Source of the DNA: Mesobacillus jeotgali
GTDB lineage: Bacteria > Bacillota > Bacilli > Bacillales > Cytobacillaceae
Length of the DNA stretch: 64,000 bases
Assembly: GCF_031759225.1 (NCBI RefSeq)
Contig: NZ_CP134494.1
Span: forward strand, 4,090,501-4,154,500
Direction of reading: 5' to 3'
Shown: piece by piece, positions 16,785-26,881 of the stretch
How positions within the stretch are numbered: the first letter of the stretch is position 1
Layout of the letters: each line of letters begins with the position of its first letter
Notes under the pieces: generated by a model
Seen by the model: the letters and a program-made list of their open reading frames with translations, nothing else
Databases searched by the model: none
Told to the model about the DNA's origin: nothing
Translations under genes and position numbers: made by a program

Positions 16785-19664
16785 TTAAGCATTGCTTGTG
16801 CTTTTTTCTTTTTCCTCAATCTGTTCTTTCATCCGCAGCCTATCGCGTTCCAGTACCGGTTTCAGGTATTTGCCGGTATAGGATTCTTCCACTTCGGCAA
16901 TCTTTTCTGGTGTTCCGGTGGCGACGATTGTGCCGCCGCGGTCACCGCCTTCAGGTCCGAGGTCGACGATATAGTCCGCAGCTTTGATGACATCGAGATT
17001 GTGCTCAATCACCAGCACGGTGTCGCCATTTTCAACGAGTCGCTGGAGGACGATAAGCAGGCGCGAAATGTCATCGACATGTAAGCCAGTCGTCGGTTCA
17101 TCCAGGATATACAGCGAACGGCCGGTGGAACGTCGGTGAAGCTCGGATGCCAGCTTGACCCGCTGCGCTTCCCCGCCGGAAAGGGTCGTCGCCGGCTGGC
17201 CGAGAGTGATATAGCCAAGGCCGACATCATAAATCGTCTGCAGCTTGCGGGCGATCTTCGGAATGTTCGCGAAGAATTCCACCGCTGCTTCAACGGTCAT
17301 ATCAAGGATATCGGAAATATTCTTCCCTTTATATTTCACTTCCAATGTCTCGCGGTTGTATCGTTTGCCGTGACAGACTTCGCATGGCACGTACACATCA
17401 GGCAGGAAGTGCATTTCGATCTTGATGATACCGTCGCCTCGGCAGGCTTCACAGCGTCCACCTTTAACGTTGAAGCTGAAGCGGCCTTTCTTATAGCCGC
17501 GGACCTTCGCTTCATTCGTCGAAGCAAAGACATCACGGATATCATCGAACACTCCCGTGTAGGTTGCAGGGTTGGATCTTGGCGTACGTCCGATTGGCGA
17601 CTGGTCAATATCGATGACCTTATCGAGGTGCTCGACACCTTTGATCTCCCTGAACTCGCCTGGCTTGCTTTTTGCACGATGAAGCTGCATCGCCAGTGAT
17701 TTGTGCAGGATTTCATTGATCAGCGTACTTTTACCAGAACCGGAAACACCTGTTACAGCCATGAAGGTTCCAAGCGGGAACTTCACATTGACATTTTTAA
17801 GGTTGTTTTCCTTTGCACCCTTGATTTCGATAAAACGGCCATCCGGCTTTCGGCGCTCAATCGGCAGCGGGATGAACTTTTTACCAGAAAGGTACTTACC
17901 TGTCAGTGAATTCGGATCATCCATGACTTCTGCAGGCGTTCCCTGCGATATGATTTCACCGCCATGTACACCCGCTCCAGGACCGATATCGATCAGATGG
18001 TCCGCTGCAAGCATCGTGTCTTCATCATGCTCGACGACAATCAGCGTATTGCCGATATCGCGCATGTTTTTCAGCGTATCGATCAGTCTGTCATTGTCGC
18101 GCTGATGCAAACCGATGGAAGGCTCATCGAGAATATACAGGACACCCGTGAGTCGAGAGCCAATCTGGGTTGCAAGCCTGATACGCTGTGCTTCTCCGCC
18201 GGAAAGCGTCCCAGCCGACCTGCTCATCGTCAGATAATCCAAACCGACATTGATCAAGAAGCCAAGACGTTCCGTAATCTCGCGGAAAATCATATTAGCA
18301 ATCTTCATTTCTTTTTCCGAAAGCTCAAGACTTTGGAAAAATTGGTGCGCTTCCTCGACCGATAGCGCCGTCACTTCACCGATATGGCGGCCATCCACAA
18401 GAACAGCCAGCGTTTCACGCTTGAGCCTGTAACCTTTACAGGTTGGGCAGGCATGTTCGCCCATATATTTTTCCATCTGCTCACGGATATAATCAGAGCC
18501 TGTTTCCTTATAGCGGCGCTCGATATTTTTCAAGACGCCCTCAAAAACAATATAGTTCTCACGGACCTGGCCCCAGTCATTTTCATAACGGAAATAAATC
18601 CGGTCTTTTTCTGAACCGTAAAGAATCTTGTCCAGCTCATGATCTGGCAGGTCTTTCACCGGTACGTTCATATCGATTCCATAATGATTGCAGACTGCTT
18701 CAAGCAGCTGTGGGTAATACTGTGAGCTTGTTGGTTCCCATGGAGCAATCGCATGCTGCTTCAATGAAAGCTCCTTGTTTGGGACGACCAAATCCACGTC
18801 AACCTCCAGCTTCGCACCGAGCCCGTCACATTCAGGGCAGGCACCAAAAGGGCTGTTGAATGAGAACATGCGGGGCTCTAGCTCGCCAATCGAGAATCCG
18901 CAGATCGGGCAGGCGTGGTTCTCGCTGAACATCAATTCTTCCTCGCCGATCACGTCAATCAGGACATTACCGTCGCCAAGCTTCAGTGCAGCTTCCAAAG
19001 AATCCGCAAGGCGGGCAGCAATTCCCTCCTTGACGACGATCCGGTCGATGACGACTTCAATTGAATGCTTCTTGTTTTTCTCGAGCTCGATTTCGTCTCC
19101 AAGGTCATGCATCTCACCGTCAATACGTACACGGACATAGCCTTGCTTTTTCACATCTTCAAGGACTTTGACATGAGTACCCTTCCTGCCGGAAACAAGC
19201 GGAGCAAGGATCTGCAGCTTTGTCCTTTCGGGATATTCGAGCACGCGGTCAACCATCTGCTCGATTGTTTGTGATGAGATTTCGATATTGTGAACCGGAC
19301 AGGTTGGACGGCCAACCCTGGCGAAAAGCAGTCGTAAATAATCGTAAATCTCGGTCACCGTTCCTACTGTTGAACGGGGATTACGGCTCGTCGTTTTTTG
19401 GTCGATGGAAATCGCCGGAGACAATCCTTCGATCGAGTCAACATCCGGCTTGTCCATTTGACCGAGGAACTGGCGCGCATAGGCAGACAAAGATTCTACA
19501 TAACGGCGCTGTCCCTCAGCATAAATGGTGTCGAATGCAAGCGAGGACTTTCCTGAACCAGAAAGCCCTGTCAGAACAACAAGCTTGTCTCTCGGAATGG
19601 TGACATCTATATTTTTTAAATTATGGGCCCTGGCGCCTTTGACAATCAGTTTATCCATAGCCAT
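16785..19664 (-). CDS. uvrA: UvrA, excinuclease ABC subunit A
   Basis: A 959-residue ABC-type ATPase that finds DNA damage together with UvrB in nucleotide excision repair. Two ATPase modules are visible: first Walker [20 protein letters not shown] near residue 31 and second [17 protein letters not shown] near 640. There are two LSGGEAQR signatures and zinc-binding CxxC pairs ([39 protein letters not shown]). Length is normal. It starts eight bases after uvrB with RBS GGAAGG and so is co-transcribed under the uvrB SOS box. Confidence 0.98.
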   Translation of the reverse strand: MAMDKLIVKGARAHNLKNIDVTIPRDKLVVLTGLSGSGKSSLAFDTIYAEGQRRYVESLSAYARQFLGQMDKPDVDSIEGLSPAISIDQKTTSRNPRSTVGTVTEIYDYLRLLFARVGRPTCPVHNIEISSQTIEQMVDRVLEYPERTKLQILAPLVSGRKGTHVKVLEDVKKQGYVRVRIDGEMHDLGDEIELEKNKKHSIEVVIDRIVVKEGIAARLADSLEAALKLGDGNVLIDVIGEEELMFSENHACPICGFSIGELEPRMFSFNSPFGACPECDGLGAKLEVDVDLVVPNKELSLKQHAIAPWEPTSSQYYPQLLEAVCNHYGIDMNVPVKDLPDHELDKILYGSEKDRIYFRYENDWGQVRENYIVFEGVLKNIERRYKETGSDYIREQMEKYMGEHACPTCKGYRLKRETLAVLVDGRHIGEVTALSVEEAHQFFQSLELSEKEMKIANMIFREITERLGFLINVGLDYLTMSRSAGTLSGGEAQRIRLATQIGSRLTGVLYILDEPSIGLHQRDNDRLIDTLKNMRDIGNTLIVVEHDEDTMLAADHLIDIGPGAGVHGGEIISQGTPAEVMDDPNSLTGKYLSGKKFIPLPIERRKPDGRFIEIKGAKENNLKNVNVKFPLGTFMAVTGVSGSGKSTLINEILHKSLAMQLHRAKSKPGEFREIKGVEHLDKVIDIDQSPIGRTPRSNPATYTGVFDDIRDVFASTNEAKVRGYKKGRFSFNVKGGRCEACRGDGIIKIEMHFLPDVYVPCEVCHGKRYNRETLEVKYKGKNISDILDMTVEAAVEFFANIPKIARKLQTIYDVGLGYITLGQPATTLSGGEAQRVKLASELHRRSTGRSLYILDEPTTGLHVDDISRLLIVLQRLVENGDTVLVIEHNLDVIKAADYIVDLGPEGGDRGGTIVATGTPEKIAEVEESYTGKYLKPVLERDRLRMKEQIEEKEKSTSNA

Positions 19665-19671
19665 ATTATCG

Positions 19672-21651
19672 TCATCCTTCCGCTTTTAACTCAAGAATGA
19701 GGTCACGCAGCTCGGCTGCCCGTTCGAAGTTGAGGGCCTTTGCCGCTTCCTTCATTTCTTTTTCCATATTTAAAATCACTTGTTCGCGATCTTTCTTCGT
19801 CAATTTCTTCAGGCCTTCTGCCGGGCTGTACTCTTCCTGCTCCTCGGCAGCAATCGTTGCCCGGATCACATCGCGGATAGCCTTCTGGATCGTCTGCGGC
19901 GTGATGCCATGCTTTTCATTGTATTCTTCCTGGATGGCACGGCGGCGCTTCGTCTCGCTGATCGCCTTTTCCATCGAATCCGTCATTTTGTCTGCATACA
20001 TGATGACATGTCCATTCGAGTTCCTCGCTGCACGGCCGATCGTCTGGATCAGCGACCTTTCGGAACGAAGGAAGCCTTCCTTATCAGCATCGAGAATGGT
20101 GACAAGGGATACCTCTGGTATATCAAGGCCTTCCCTTAACAGGTTGATTCCGATAAGCACATCATATTTTCCAAGTCGCAGCTCGCGGATGATCTCGATG
20201 CGCTCGAGCGTCTTGATCTCAGAGTGCAGGTACTGGACCTTGATGCCGATTTCCTTCAGGTAATCGGTCAGATCCTCGGACATCTTTTTCGTCAAGGTCG
20301 TTACGAGCACGCGCTCATTCCGCTTCGTACGCTCCTGGATTTCACCGATCAGGTCATCAATCTGGCCCTCGATCGGCCTTACATCGATCGTCGGATCAAG
20401 CAGTCCTGTCGGTCGGATGATCTGCTGTACCATTTCCGGCGTATGCTCAAGCTCGTACGGACCTGGAGTTGCCGATACGAAAACCGCCTGTTTGACATGT
20501 TTTTCGAATTCAGCAAATGTCAGCGGGCGATTATCCATCGCTGACGGCAGGCGGAAACCATGATCAACCAGCACTTGTTTACGTGCCTGGTCACCATTAA
20601 ACATTCCCCGTATTTGCGGCAATGTAACATGCGACTCATCGACGACAATCAAAAAGTCATCAGGGAAGTAATCGAGTAATGTATATGGAGTCGCACCAGC
20701 CGGCCTCAACGTCAGGTGACGTGAATAGTTTTCGATGCCGGAGCAGAAGCCCATCTCACGCATCATCTCAAGGTCATATCTTGTCCGCTGCTCGAGCCTT
20801 TGGGCCTCAAGAAGTTTTTCCTCGGCACGAAGCACCTCAAGGCGTTCTTCCAATTCTTTTTCAATGTTCTCGATGGCTACCCTCAATTTTTCTTCGCGGG
20901 TAACGAAGTGAGACGCCGGGAAGATTGCGACATGGTCACGTTCGCCAATGATCTCGCCAGTCAGCGCATCGACCTCACGAATCCGGTCAATCTCATCGCC
21001 AAAAAACTCGACCCTCATGCAGTGTTCATCACGGGATGCCGGAAAAATCTCGACAACATCGCCGCGGACACGGAACGTCCCGCGCTTGAAGTCAATATCA
21101 TTCCGTTCATACTGGATATCCACCAACTTGTGGAGCAGCTTGTTCCGCTCAATATCCATACCTGTCCTGAGTGACACGACCATGTCCCGGTATTCATCTG
21201 GATTACCGAGGCCATAGATACAGGAAACACTGGCAATGATGATGACATCTTTGCGCTCAAATAATGAGGAAGTAGCTGAGTGACGCAGCTTGTCAATTTC
21301 ATCATTGATGCTCGCGTCCTTCTCAATGAACGTATCCGTCTGCGGCACATAAGCCTCTGGCTGATAATAATCATAGTAACTGACGAAATACTCAACCGCA
21401 TTGTTCGGGAAAAATTCCTTGAACTCGCTGTAGAGCTGGCCTGCAAGAGTTTTATTGTGGGCGATGACAAGCGTCGGCTTGTTCACTTCCTTGATCACAT
21501 TAGAAATCGTGAACGTCTTCCCTGTTCCAGTCGCGCCGAGAAGGGTCTGATGCTTCTTGTTATTGCGTATTCCCTGCACCAGTTCTTTAATGGCCGCAGG
21601 CTGGTCCCCCTGCGGAGAATATTTCGAGACTAATTCAAATTGATCCTTCAC
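19672..21651 (-). CDS. uvrB: UvrB, excinuclease ABC subunit B
   Basis: A 659-residue helicase-like protein that receives damaged DNA from UvrA and recruits UvrC. Walker A GATGTGKT is at 39-46, the beta-hairpin region [21 protein letters not shown] begins near 92, and the helicase block [17 protein letters not shown] lies near 540. The C-terminal UVR domain ([22 protein letters not shown]) binds UvrC. The start is GTG at 21651, with AGGAGG seven bases upstream. Expression is probably LexA-controlled through the box at 21829-21842. Confidence 0.98.
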   Translation of the reverse strand: MKDQFELVSKYSPQGDQPAAIKELVQGIRNNKKHQTLLGATGTGKTFTISNVIKEVNKPTLVIAHNKTLAGQLYSEFKEFFPNNAVEYFVSYYDYYQPEAYVPQTDTFIEKDASINDEIDKLRHSATSSLFERKDVIIIASVSCIYGLGNPDEYRDMVVSLRTGMDIERNKLLHKLVDIQYERNDIDFKRGTFRVRGDVVEIFPASRDEHCMRVEFFGDEIDRIREVDALTGEIIGERDHVAIFPASHFVTREEKLRVAIENIEKELEERLEVLRAEEKLLEAQRLEQRTRYDLEMMREMGFCSGIENYSRHLTLRPAGATPYTLLDYFPDDFLIVVDESHVTLPQIRGMFNGDQARKQVLVDHGFRLPSAMDNRPLTFAEFEKHVKQAVFVSATPGPYELEHTPEMVQQIIRPTGLLDPTIDVRPIEGQIDDLIGEIQERTKRNERVLVTTLTKKMSEDLTDYLKEIGIKVQYLHSEIKTLERIEIIRELRLGKYDVLIGINLLREGLDIPEVSLVTILDADKEGFLRSERSLIQTIGRAARNSNGHVIMYADKMTDSMEKAISETKRRRAIQEEYNEKHGITPQTIQKAIRDVIRATIAAEEQEEYSPAEGLKKLTKKDREQVILNMEKEMKEAAKALNFERAAELRDLILELKAEG

Positions 21652-21828
21652 AGAAAAGCCTCCTGTAATGTGAAATTTCTAGGCTCTTTTCGTAAACAAT
21701 TCACTTAATGAATTCCATTGATTCAAGAACTATCTCGAAAAGAATCTCATCTATATAAGCCTTACATAGCTGTCAAAAAGTCATATCCTCATTCTACCAC
21801 AAAGAAGGTAAAACAAACCAACAAAAAG

Positions 21829-21842
21829 CGAACAAACATTCG
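21829..21842 (-). promoter_or_regulatory. LexA (SOS/DinR) box upstream of uvrBA
   Basis: CGAACAAACATTCG differs by one base from the Bacillus consensus CGAAC-N4-GTTCG. It lies about 180 bp upstream of the uvrB start and downstream of the csbA terminator, so it serves the uvrBA transcript. The gap 21652-21984 otherwise holds the csbA terminator and a partial palindrome, with no gene. Confidence 0.75.
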
Positions 21843-21892
21843 AATTTTCATCTTAGTTTTTAACAAAATTGTAGTAGCAAGTCGAATGGTCG

Positions 21893-21908
21893 TTAATCAA
21901 ACGTTTGA
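21893..21908. promoter_or_regulatory. Partial copy of the AATCAAACGTTTGATT-type palindrome
   Basis: TTAATCAAACGTTTGA matches 16 central bases of the perfect palindrome at 5440-5461. It lies between the csbA terminator and the SOS box. Possible second binding site of the same unknown regulator. Confidence 0.4.
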
Positions 21909-21944
21909 ATGAATCAGCTTAACCCCTTGTAAAACAAGAAAAAC

Positions 21945-21968
21945 CTGCCGAACAGAATTCGACAGGCT
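21945..21968 (-). terminator. csbA terminator
   Basis: On the minus strand CCTGTCGAA and TTCGGCAGG pair with one mismatch around a short loop, followed by TTTTTCTTG. It lies 17 bases beyond the csbA stop and separates csbA from uvrBA. Confidence 0.75.
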
Positions 21969-21984
21969 TACTTTAAATTTATGA

Positions 21985-22212
21985 CTACTTTTTGTTGCGC
22001 TTCATCATCTGGTTTGCCAGAAAAAAGCCCAGCGTCAATGAAAAAGCATCGATGACAATCAGCAGGAAAGAATCTGTGTACCCTTTATAAACAGAAGCCG
22101 CAATCAAAGCGACCGTCAGCACAAGCGCAAGGATGTGGTTATAGGCAACCCTGGTAAAAAAAACAACCATGAAACCAGGCAGTAACAGTGCGGACAAATA
22201 TTTCAGCACCAA
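21985..22212 (-). CDS. csbA: CsbA, general-stress membrane protein
   Basis: A 75-residue membrane protein with about three hydrophobic helices, matching the size and pattern of B. subtilis CsbA (FTRVAYNHILALVLTVALIAASVYKGYT). In B. subtilis csbA is a sigma-B gene directly upstream of uvrBA, as here. I choose the TTG at 22212 because GAGGTG is nine bases upstream; the longer frame to 22308 would add an unrelated 32-residue head. I did not identify a sigma-B promoter. Confidence 0.82.
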   Translation of the reverse strand: MVLKYLSALLLPGFMVVFFTRVAYNHILALVLTVALIAASVYKGYTDSFLLIVIDAFSLTLGFFLANQMMKRNKK

Positions 22213-22383
22213 TGGATTAAACACCTCATTCAGAGAAATAGCGATAATTTTAAATAACCTATTAAAAATATAACTTTTTTGGCGGCTGGATACAAGAATC
22301 TTCCTCATCTAAGGCTTATCGCGCTTTTATTATATATGAAGCGGCCATCTATTTTACCCGATTCATATAGCAGCATAAAGAAA

Positions 22384-22401
22384 AGCATGCAGGTGCATGC
22401 T
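22384..22401 (-). terminator. Terminator after the YuxH-like gene
   Basis: AGCATGCA and TGCATGCT form a perfect stem at the stop codon of the EAL/HDOD gene and are followed on the minus strand by TTTTCTTT. The loop is very short. Confidence 0.6.
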
Positions 22402-23648
22402 CAATGTAAAGTATTCACTTCACTTAAAACCTTTGTAGCCCACTCACTCGCCTCACCATAGAGCCTGAACAGTTCCTCCATTGTCATTTTGGTAGGATTG
22501 AATGTCAAGTCGAGATCTTCATGAAAAGCGAGTTCGATCTCTTTTAAAAATTGAAGCATCATGTATTCGTCGTTCTTTTCACCCGATAACCCAGCCTTAA
22601 TCTCATTGCTCAGAGGCAGGTCTTCAAGGAGTTCTTCCATCGGATGGTGCAATAAGGAATCCATCAAAGAGAACATTCCGAGAAGGAAGTATTTTGATGC
22701 CAGCACTTCTCTGCCGACCTTCCTGCCGATCAATTCCCCCAGCTTCCCGCGCTTAAGTGACAGTTCAATGATTTCCCGTTCCTTTGAACCGCCTGAGCCT
22801 TTATCTGCTCCTCGGATTGCCAGAACATAAATCCATTTTTTGATTTCATTCAGCCCTAATAGAATGATTGCTTGTTTTATAGAAGAAACCTCATTCCTTG
22901 GCCTGAAAACCGGATTATTGATAAGTCTCAGCAGTTTATAGGAAAGTGAGATATCCTTTTCGATCACATCTTTAATCTTCTCAAGATCGGGCTCAGGACT
23001 GTCGATTTCTTTTAAAATCTGAAAATATGAATGATAGTATGATGGAATATCATAACTGTTCAGGATGACTGGTTTGCTGAAGTAAAACCCCTGAAAGTAG
23101 ACAAAGCCGTCTTCTTTCGCCTCTAAGTATTCTTCAATCGTTTCAACTTTTTCGGCAAGGAACTTAATGTCCCGGTCACTGATAAAACGAATCATTTCCT
23201 GCCTGTCCGCTCGGTTCGTCGAACGGAAATCAATCTTGATGATATCAATATAATCCAATAGCTGGACCGTCAATTCGTTCCACTGCGAAACAAAAAAATC
23301 GTCAAGCGCGATTGTATATCCATGTGCCTTCAGCTCTTTGCAGATTCCCAGAATATCTTCATTAAGTTCTACTGTCTCGAGAATCTCCACGACGATCGAT
23401 AATGGATTAAAATAGGAAGGAACACCTAGTTTCAATAGTTTTTCAGTAAAATTAATAAAACAAGGCTTGCCATTTGATAAGTCTTTGACACCGATATTCA
23501 AAAAACTATTTACAATCACATCTGTTGTGGCCTGGTCCCCATCAGTATGCTGATAATTATTGACCGAGCTGTTCCTATATAATAATTCATAAGCAACAGT
23601 CTTCTCATTCATATCGAATATAGGCTGCCTGGCAACATAAATATCCAT
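22401..23648 (-). CDS. YuxH-like EAL/HDOD-domain protein
   Basis: A 415-residue cytoplasmic signalling protein. The N-terminal EAL-like domain (about 1-200) has degenerate catalytic motifs: ELL at 21-23 in place of EAL, DDFF instead of DDFG and AEKVET instead of AEGVET. C-di-GMP hydrolysis is therefore doubtful. The C-terminal HDOD domain (about 205-400; KLLRLINNPVFRPRNEVSSIKQAIILLGLNEIKKW) is a signalling module lacking the HD metal pair. It resembles B. subtilis YuxH. GGGAGG precedes the ATG at 23648. It is a single-gene unit; partners are unknown. Confidence 0.85.
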   Translation of the reverse strand: MDIYVARQPIFDMNEKTVAYELLYRNSSVNNYQHTDGDQATTDVIVNSFLNIGVKDLSNGKPCFINFTEKLLKLGVPSYFNPLSIVVEILETVELNEDILGICKELKAHGYTIALDDFFVSQWNELTVQLLDYIDIIKIDFRSTNRADRQEMIRFISDRDIKFLAEKVETIEEYLEAKEDGFVYFQGFYFSKPVILNSYDIPSYYHSYFQILKEIDSPEPDLEKIKDVIEKDISLSYKLLRLINNPVFRPRNEVSSIKQAIILLGLNEIKKWIYVLAIRGADKGSGGSKEREIIELSLKRGKLGELIGRKVGREVLASKYFLLGMFSLMDSLLHHPMEELLEDLPLSNEIKAGLSGEKNDEYMMLQFLKEIELAFHEDLDLTFNPTKMTMEELFRLYGEASEWATKVLSEVNTLH

Positions 23649-23785
23649 ATACAATCCTCCCGGGGACATAGAACAAATCTGTAAATATTAAACAGTATTA
23701 TTGTAGGAAAAATATACTATTATTTTACAAGTATTACAAGGGTAAATAGTAATTACCATAAATTGTAGGCTTTTCTAATAGAAGT

Positions 23786-24340
23786 TTATTCAGTGAGGCG
23801 TTTGATTTTCTTTCGGATGGACTCTCGTGTCCGTCCAAGCATCTCAGAGATTTCGGAAAGTGTTTTTCCGCAGCAGTACCATTCCAGGACCTGCTTCTCT
23901 TCATGCGTGGTCCATGCTTTATAATTCGTGGTTTGCCGTGCTATGGTGCGTTCTTTTGTGACCCATTCTGGTTCAGGCGGCAGCGCATCAGGCTCAAGCT
24001 TGGAAAAGTCGATTTTATGCCTGTTTTTTTCTGCCCATGTCCAAAATTCATCTATGTTGATAAACGTAAATCTTTTTTTATTCCGGGTAATCCGCTGATG
24101 ATAGCCCAATTCATGGTTAAGGAGCCACTGCAAAACGGTGTTTCGGTCAACCTTGAGGATTTTAGCCAGTTCGCCAGCGGTCAGCATTCCTGTGCAAGAT
24201 TTCGTATGGGAGAGACCCATTCTGGTGATTTTCACTTCAAGGGCCGTTATACTTCGATTCAGCTTTCGGGCAATGGTCGTTAATGATTGGCTGCCTAGCT
24301 GGTCTTTGATCATTTGTAAATCTTCAGGTGAGTATTTCAT
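23786..24340 (-). CDS. Putative helix-turn-helix DNA-binding protein
   Basis: A 184-residue basic protein with what look like three helix-turn-helix-like parts: an N-terminal part (SPEDLQMIKDQLGSQSLTTIARKLNRSITALEVKITRMGLS), a central excisionase-like helix-turn-helix (LTAGELAKILKVDRNTVLQWLLN) and a C-terminal Myb/SANT-like repeat (WTTHEEKQVLEWYCCGKTLSEISEMLGRTRESIRKKIKRL). Target and role are unknown. The start at 24340 follows GAGGT by four bases; other in-frame starts at 24355 and 24412 are possible. No mobile element adjoins it. Confidence 0.7.
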   Translation of the reverse strand: MKYSPEDLQMIKDQLGSQSLTTIARKLNRSITALEVKITRMGLSHTKSCTGMLTAGELAKILKVDRNTVLQWLLNHELGYHQRITRNKKRFTFINIDEFWTWAEKNRHKIDFSKLEPDALPPEPEWVTKERTIARQTTNYKAWTTHEEKQVLEWYCCGKTLSEISEMLGRTRESIRKKIKRLTE

Positions 24341-24461
24341 CGAGACCTCAACCATCCTTCTATCCAAAATAAAATTTTTACTTGTCTTATTAGACCATAC
24401 CTCCACCCCCAAAAGAATACCAATGATGGTATGTTTATAGATTGAAAATTATCCCAAAAAA

Positions 24462-24494
24462 AGAACAGGCTGGAGTCAGCCTGTTCTCATCTCG
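24462..24494 (-). terminator. Terminator of the permease operon
   Basis: AGAACAGGCTG and CAGCCTGTTCT form an eleven-pair stem with a four-base loop, followed on the minus strand by TTTTTTT. It lies about 75 bases after the stop of the downstream permease gene. Confidence 0.85.
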
Positions 24495-24559
24495 ACTATT
24501 TAAAAAAACATTATAGTAAAGTATCTGGGGGATTACTTTACTCCAATAGTACAAAAGTA

Positions 24560-25489
24560 TTAAACCTCTCTATTCTTCCTCACCATGTCCTTATCCTTGA
24601 AAAAGTCGCTCAAAGCCTTGTTGATCATCGCCACGCTCAGGGCTGTCATGGCGAAAAACAGAATTGGCACATAAACAATCCATTCATAAGCAAGCATGAA
24701 GCGTTTGTTGAGGCCGATCAGCCCAGACCATTCATGGGTAACCGATGATGGTGGACCCTCCCCCGTAATCGTGCCGCCAAACAGGACGAGCATGACGCCA
24801 AGATGCACAAGCAGCGTCAGCACCTGCAAAAACTGCTGGCCGAACATTAGAACCCATTCCTCGTAAAGCTGTGGAAGGACGTGCTTGAAATAGATATGGC
24901 GCTTGCTTCCCCCAAGAGTAATCGCCGATTCAATGAATTCTTCTTTCCACACACTGCGTTTCTGTTGTATCAACTGGACGGTCAAGGATGGCAGAGCGAT
25001 AAGGATGAGAATGATAAACTCATAGACCACCCTGACCCATAAAGGATGATGGAAGCCATGGATTGTATACATGACGACCGTGGCCAGCAGGAAATAGGTA
25101 ATCAGTGTCTGCGGGAAAAAGGATAATGGTTCAGAGACTGCTTTTATCCAATTGAAGATCCGGTTTGGCACCCTGAATAGAAAATAACTCAATACAATTG
25201 ATAAGATCATCCTTAACAAAGCGACGACCAGGACGATGCCTATCGAATATTTCGCTCCTTCGATCACGGTGTGAAGCATATCATAGCCATACATATCCGA
25301 GCCAAACAGAAAGACATCGAACGGCGGGTACGGTGGGGCTTTTTCCAGAGAGCCATCCTCGTTGTAAACGTAAGGAATCTGCCTTATTTTCCCGTCATTC
25401 ACTACGGTGTTCAAAACGCTCAGTGACAGCAGGATAATCAGGAATCCCGCCCCAAATATGAACTTTTTCGTCTTCAGCAATCTGATCAT
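24560..25489 (-). CDS. Oligopeptide-type ABC transporter permease (DppC/OppC-like)
   Basis: A 309-residue protein with an N-terminal anchor helix, an extracellular loop containing LFGSDMYGYDMLHTVIEGAKYSIGI, and five further helices. The cytoplasmic coupling loop (EFIESAITLGGSKRHIYFKHVLPQL) fits the EAA motif of binding-protein-dependent permeases. It overlaps the preceding permease by four bases. No ATPase or solute-binding gene is adjacent, so it must share these from elsewhere, or the pair is a remnant. Substrate unknown. Confidence 0.8.
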   Translation of the reverse strand: MIRLLKTKKFIFGAGFLIILLSLSVLNTVVNDGKIRQIPYVYNEDGSLEKAPPYPPFDVFLFGSDMYGYDMLHTVIEGAKYSIGIVLVVALLRMILSIVLSYFLFRVPNRIFNWIKAVSEPLSFFPQTLITYFLLATVVMYTIHGFHHPLWVRVVYEFIILILIALPSLTVQLIQQKRSVWKEEFIESAITLGGSKRHIYFKHVLPQLYEEWVLMFGQQFLQVLTLLVHLGVMLVLFGGTITGEGPPSSVTHEWSGLIGLNKRFMLAYEWIVYVPILFFAMTALSVAMINKALSDFFKDKDMVRKNREV

Positions 25490-26334
25490 ATCGATAACCT
25501 TCTAAACTCTATTAGTCTGTAAATCAGGAAGAACGGCGTAAAAAACAGGATACAACTGAACACGAACAGCTCGACGGAAACATACACGATATTGAATTTC
25601 ATCAAACCATCAAGATTAAATATGTATTCGACCATGACCAGCGTGGAGAGCATCATCCAGATGATGGTCTTGAAGTGTCCCAGCAGGTCCTGTCTGATAT
25701 TGCGGACCACGTGGACATTCAGCATGTAAAAATAGGACAGGCCTTTTGCTTTAGCCAAAATAATGTACGGCTTATCCAGCTCTTCGAAAATCTTCAGGAC
25801 GATAACCTGCGCCAAAAACAGGAAAATCGGCAAACTCAGGCTGATAAGCGGAAGCAGGACTGCCTGGTTATCGCTTCCGAGAGAGGTTGTCTGAATGAAT
25901 TTGACTCCGAAGGTCTTTAAAAGCCAGATCACTCCAGCCTGCAGCAGGAACATCCAAAGCACATCAGGGATGGAGCGGATAATTTCTATGAAGCTTAAAA
26001 TATAGTCTTTTTTCTTTTCAAAAAAGAGCACAATTAAATAGGACAGCAGGAACGACATGGCTGTAGCCGCAAACAGAGCCATGCCCAATGTCTTCATCGA
26101 ATAGAAGAAACGGTCCATCACCGCCGGCAGCATTTCGTGCTGGCCATCATAAGTCAAATTGCTTAATGTGAAAATTTTAACGGTTAAGTCCTTCACACTG
26201 TTAAAATAGCCCTCCGTGTCAAATGTCAGATTTCTTAAGAGGACGGGAAGGCTTCCAATGACAATGAACAAAAATACCCCTGCTATGTACTGCAAAACAA
26301 GTGTTATGAAGCGCATTGCACTGCTTTTCAACAT
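25486..26334 (-). CDS. Oligopeptide-type ABC transporter permease (DppB/OppB-like)
   Basis: A 282-residue membrane protein with about six helices. The first helix is followed by a long outer loop, and an EAA-type coupling loop is recognisable (PYIILAKAKGLSYFYMLNVHVVRNIRQDL). It forms a two-gene unit with the DppC-like gene, with RBS GAGGGG before the ATG. The sequence is divergent from well-known Dpp/Opp proteins and lacks partner genes in the window. Family assignment rests on topology and the coupling loop. Confidence 0.75.
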   Translation of the reverse strand: MLKSSAMRFITLVLQYIAGVFLFIVIGSLPVLLRNLTFDTEGYFNSVKDLTVKIFTLSNLTYDGQHEMLPAVMDRFFYSMKTLGMALFAATAMSFLLSYLIVLFFEKKKDYILSFIEIIRSIPDVLWMFLLQAGVIWLLKTFGVKFIQTTSLGSDNQAVLLPLISLSLPIFLFLAQVIVLKIFEELDKPYIILAKAKGLSYFYMLNVHVVRNIRQDLLGHFKTIIWMMLSTLVMVEYIFNLDGLMKFNIVYVSVELFVFSCILFFTPFFLIYRLIEFRRLSI

Positions 26335-26365
26335 GACGAATCCCCTCTAACATTAGTCCTTCAAA

Positions 26366-26881
26366 TTATAATTCACTTCTCTTCTCATTTCCAGTTTTTT
26401 CATATATGGTGCTTAAGTGGTAGAAGAGAATAATCATCGTCTGGGAAAGCAGATAGATCGGGAAAGACCAGTGCATTTTATAGCCTTTGTCAAAATGGAA
26501 CAGGCCAACCTTGAGCCCGATCCACTCCAGCAGCATCGAGATCGCCGACCAGATTAGGATGTAGGGAATGATTCTGAGCTTATTGATGTTCCATTTTGCG
26601 TAAAAATAAAGAAAGAAATAGCCATATGGACCATACATGATATAACTCATGAAATCGATGAACTGATATGACGAGTTATCGTTGACGTCATAAAAGTCCC
26701 AGGGCTTTATTGAGAGGGTATGATCGTAAAACAAGCCGATATAGATGCCGAAAATATAGTAACCGACGCTCTCCAGCTTGCTGAAGAGTTTTGGGACGAA
26801 CCATATAGCCAGGTTCATGACGATCATGCTGATGATCACAAACCATTCATTTGCATTGAACGCAGTATCATACACTTTCAT
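26366..26881 (-). CDS. CBO0543-type membrane protein
   Basis: A 171-residue protein with four to five hydrophobic helices. Aromatic-rich loops (YDHTLSIKPWDFYDVND; LFHFDKGYKMHWSFPIYLLSQ) are typical of the CBO0543 family of Firmicutes membrane proteins. Function unknown. It overlaps the upstream membrane-protein gene by four bases (ATGA) in the present sequence and belongs to the minus-strand run ending with the permeases. Confidence 0.72.
   Translation of the reverse strand: MKVYDTAFNANEWFVIISMIVMNLAIWFVPKLFSKLESVGYYIFGIYIGLFYDHTLSIKPWDFYDVNDNSSYQFIDFMSYIMYGPYGYFFLYFYAKWNINKLRIIPYILIWSAISMLLEWIGLKVGLFHFDKGYKMHWSFPIYLLSQTMIILFYHLSTIYEKTGNEKRSEL

Noticed and set aside
19697..20263. 188-codon plus-strand frame
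   Set aside because: Shadow of uvrB; composition rich in Ser/Arg/Phe without any domain.
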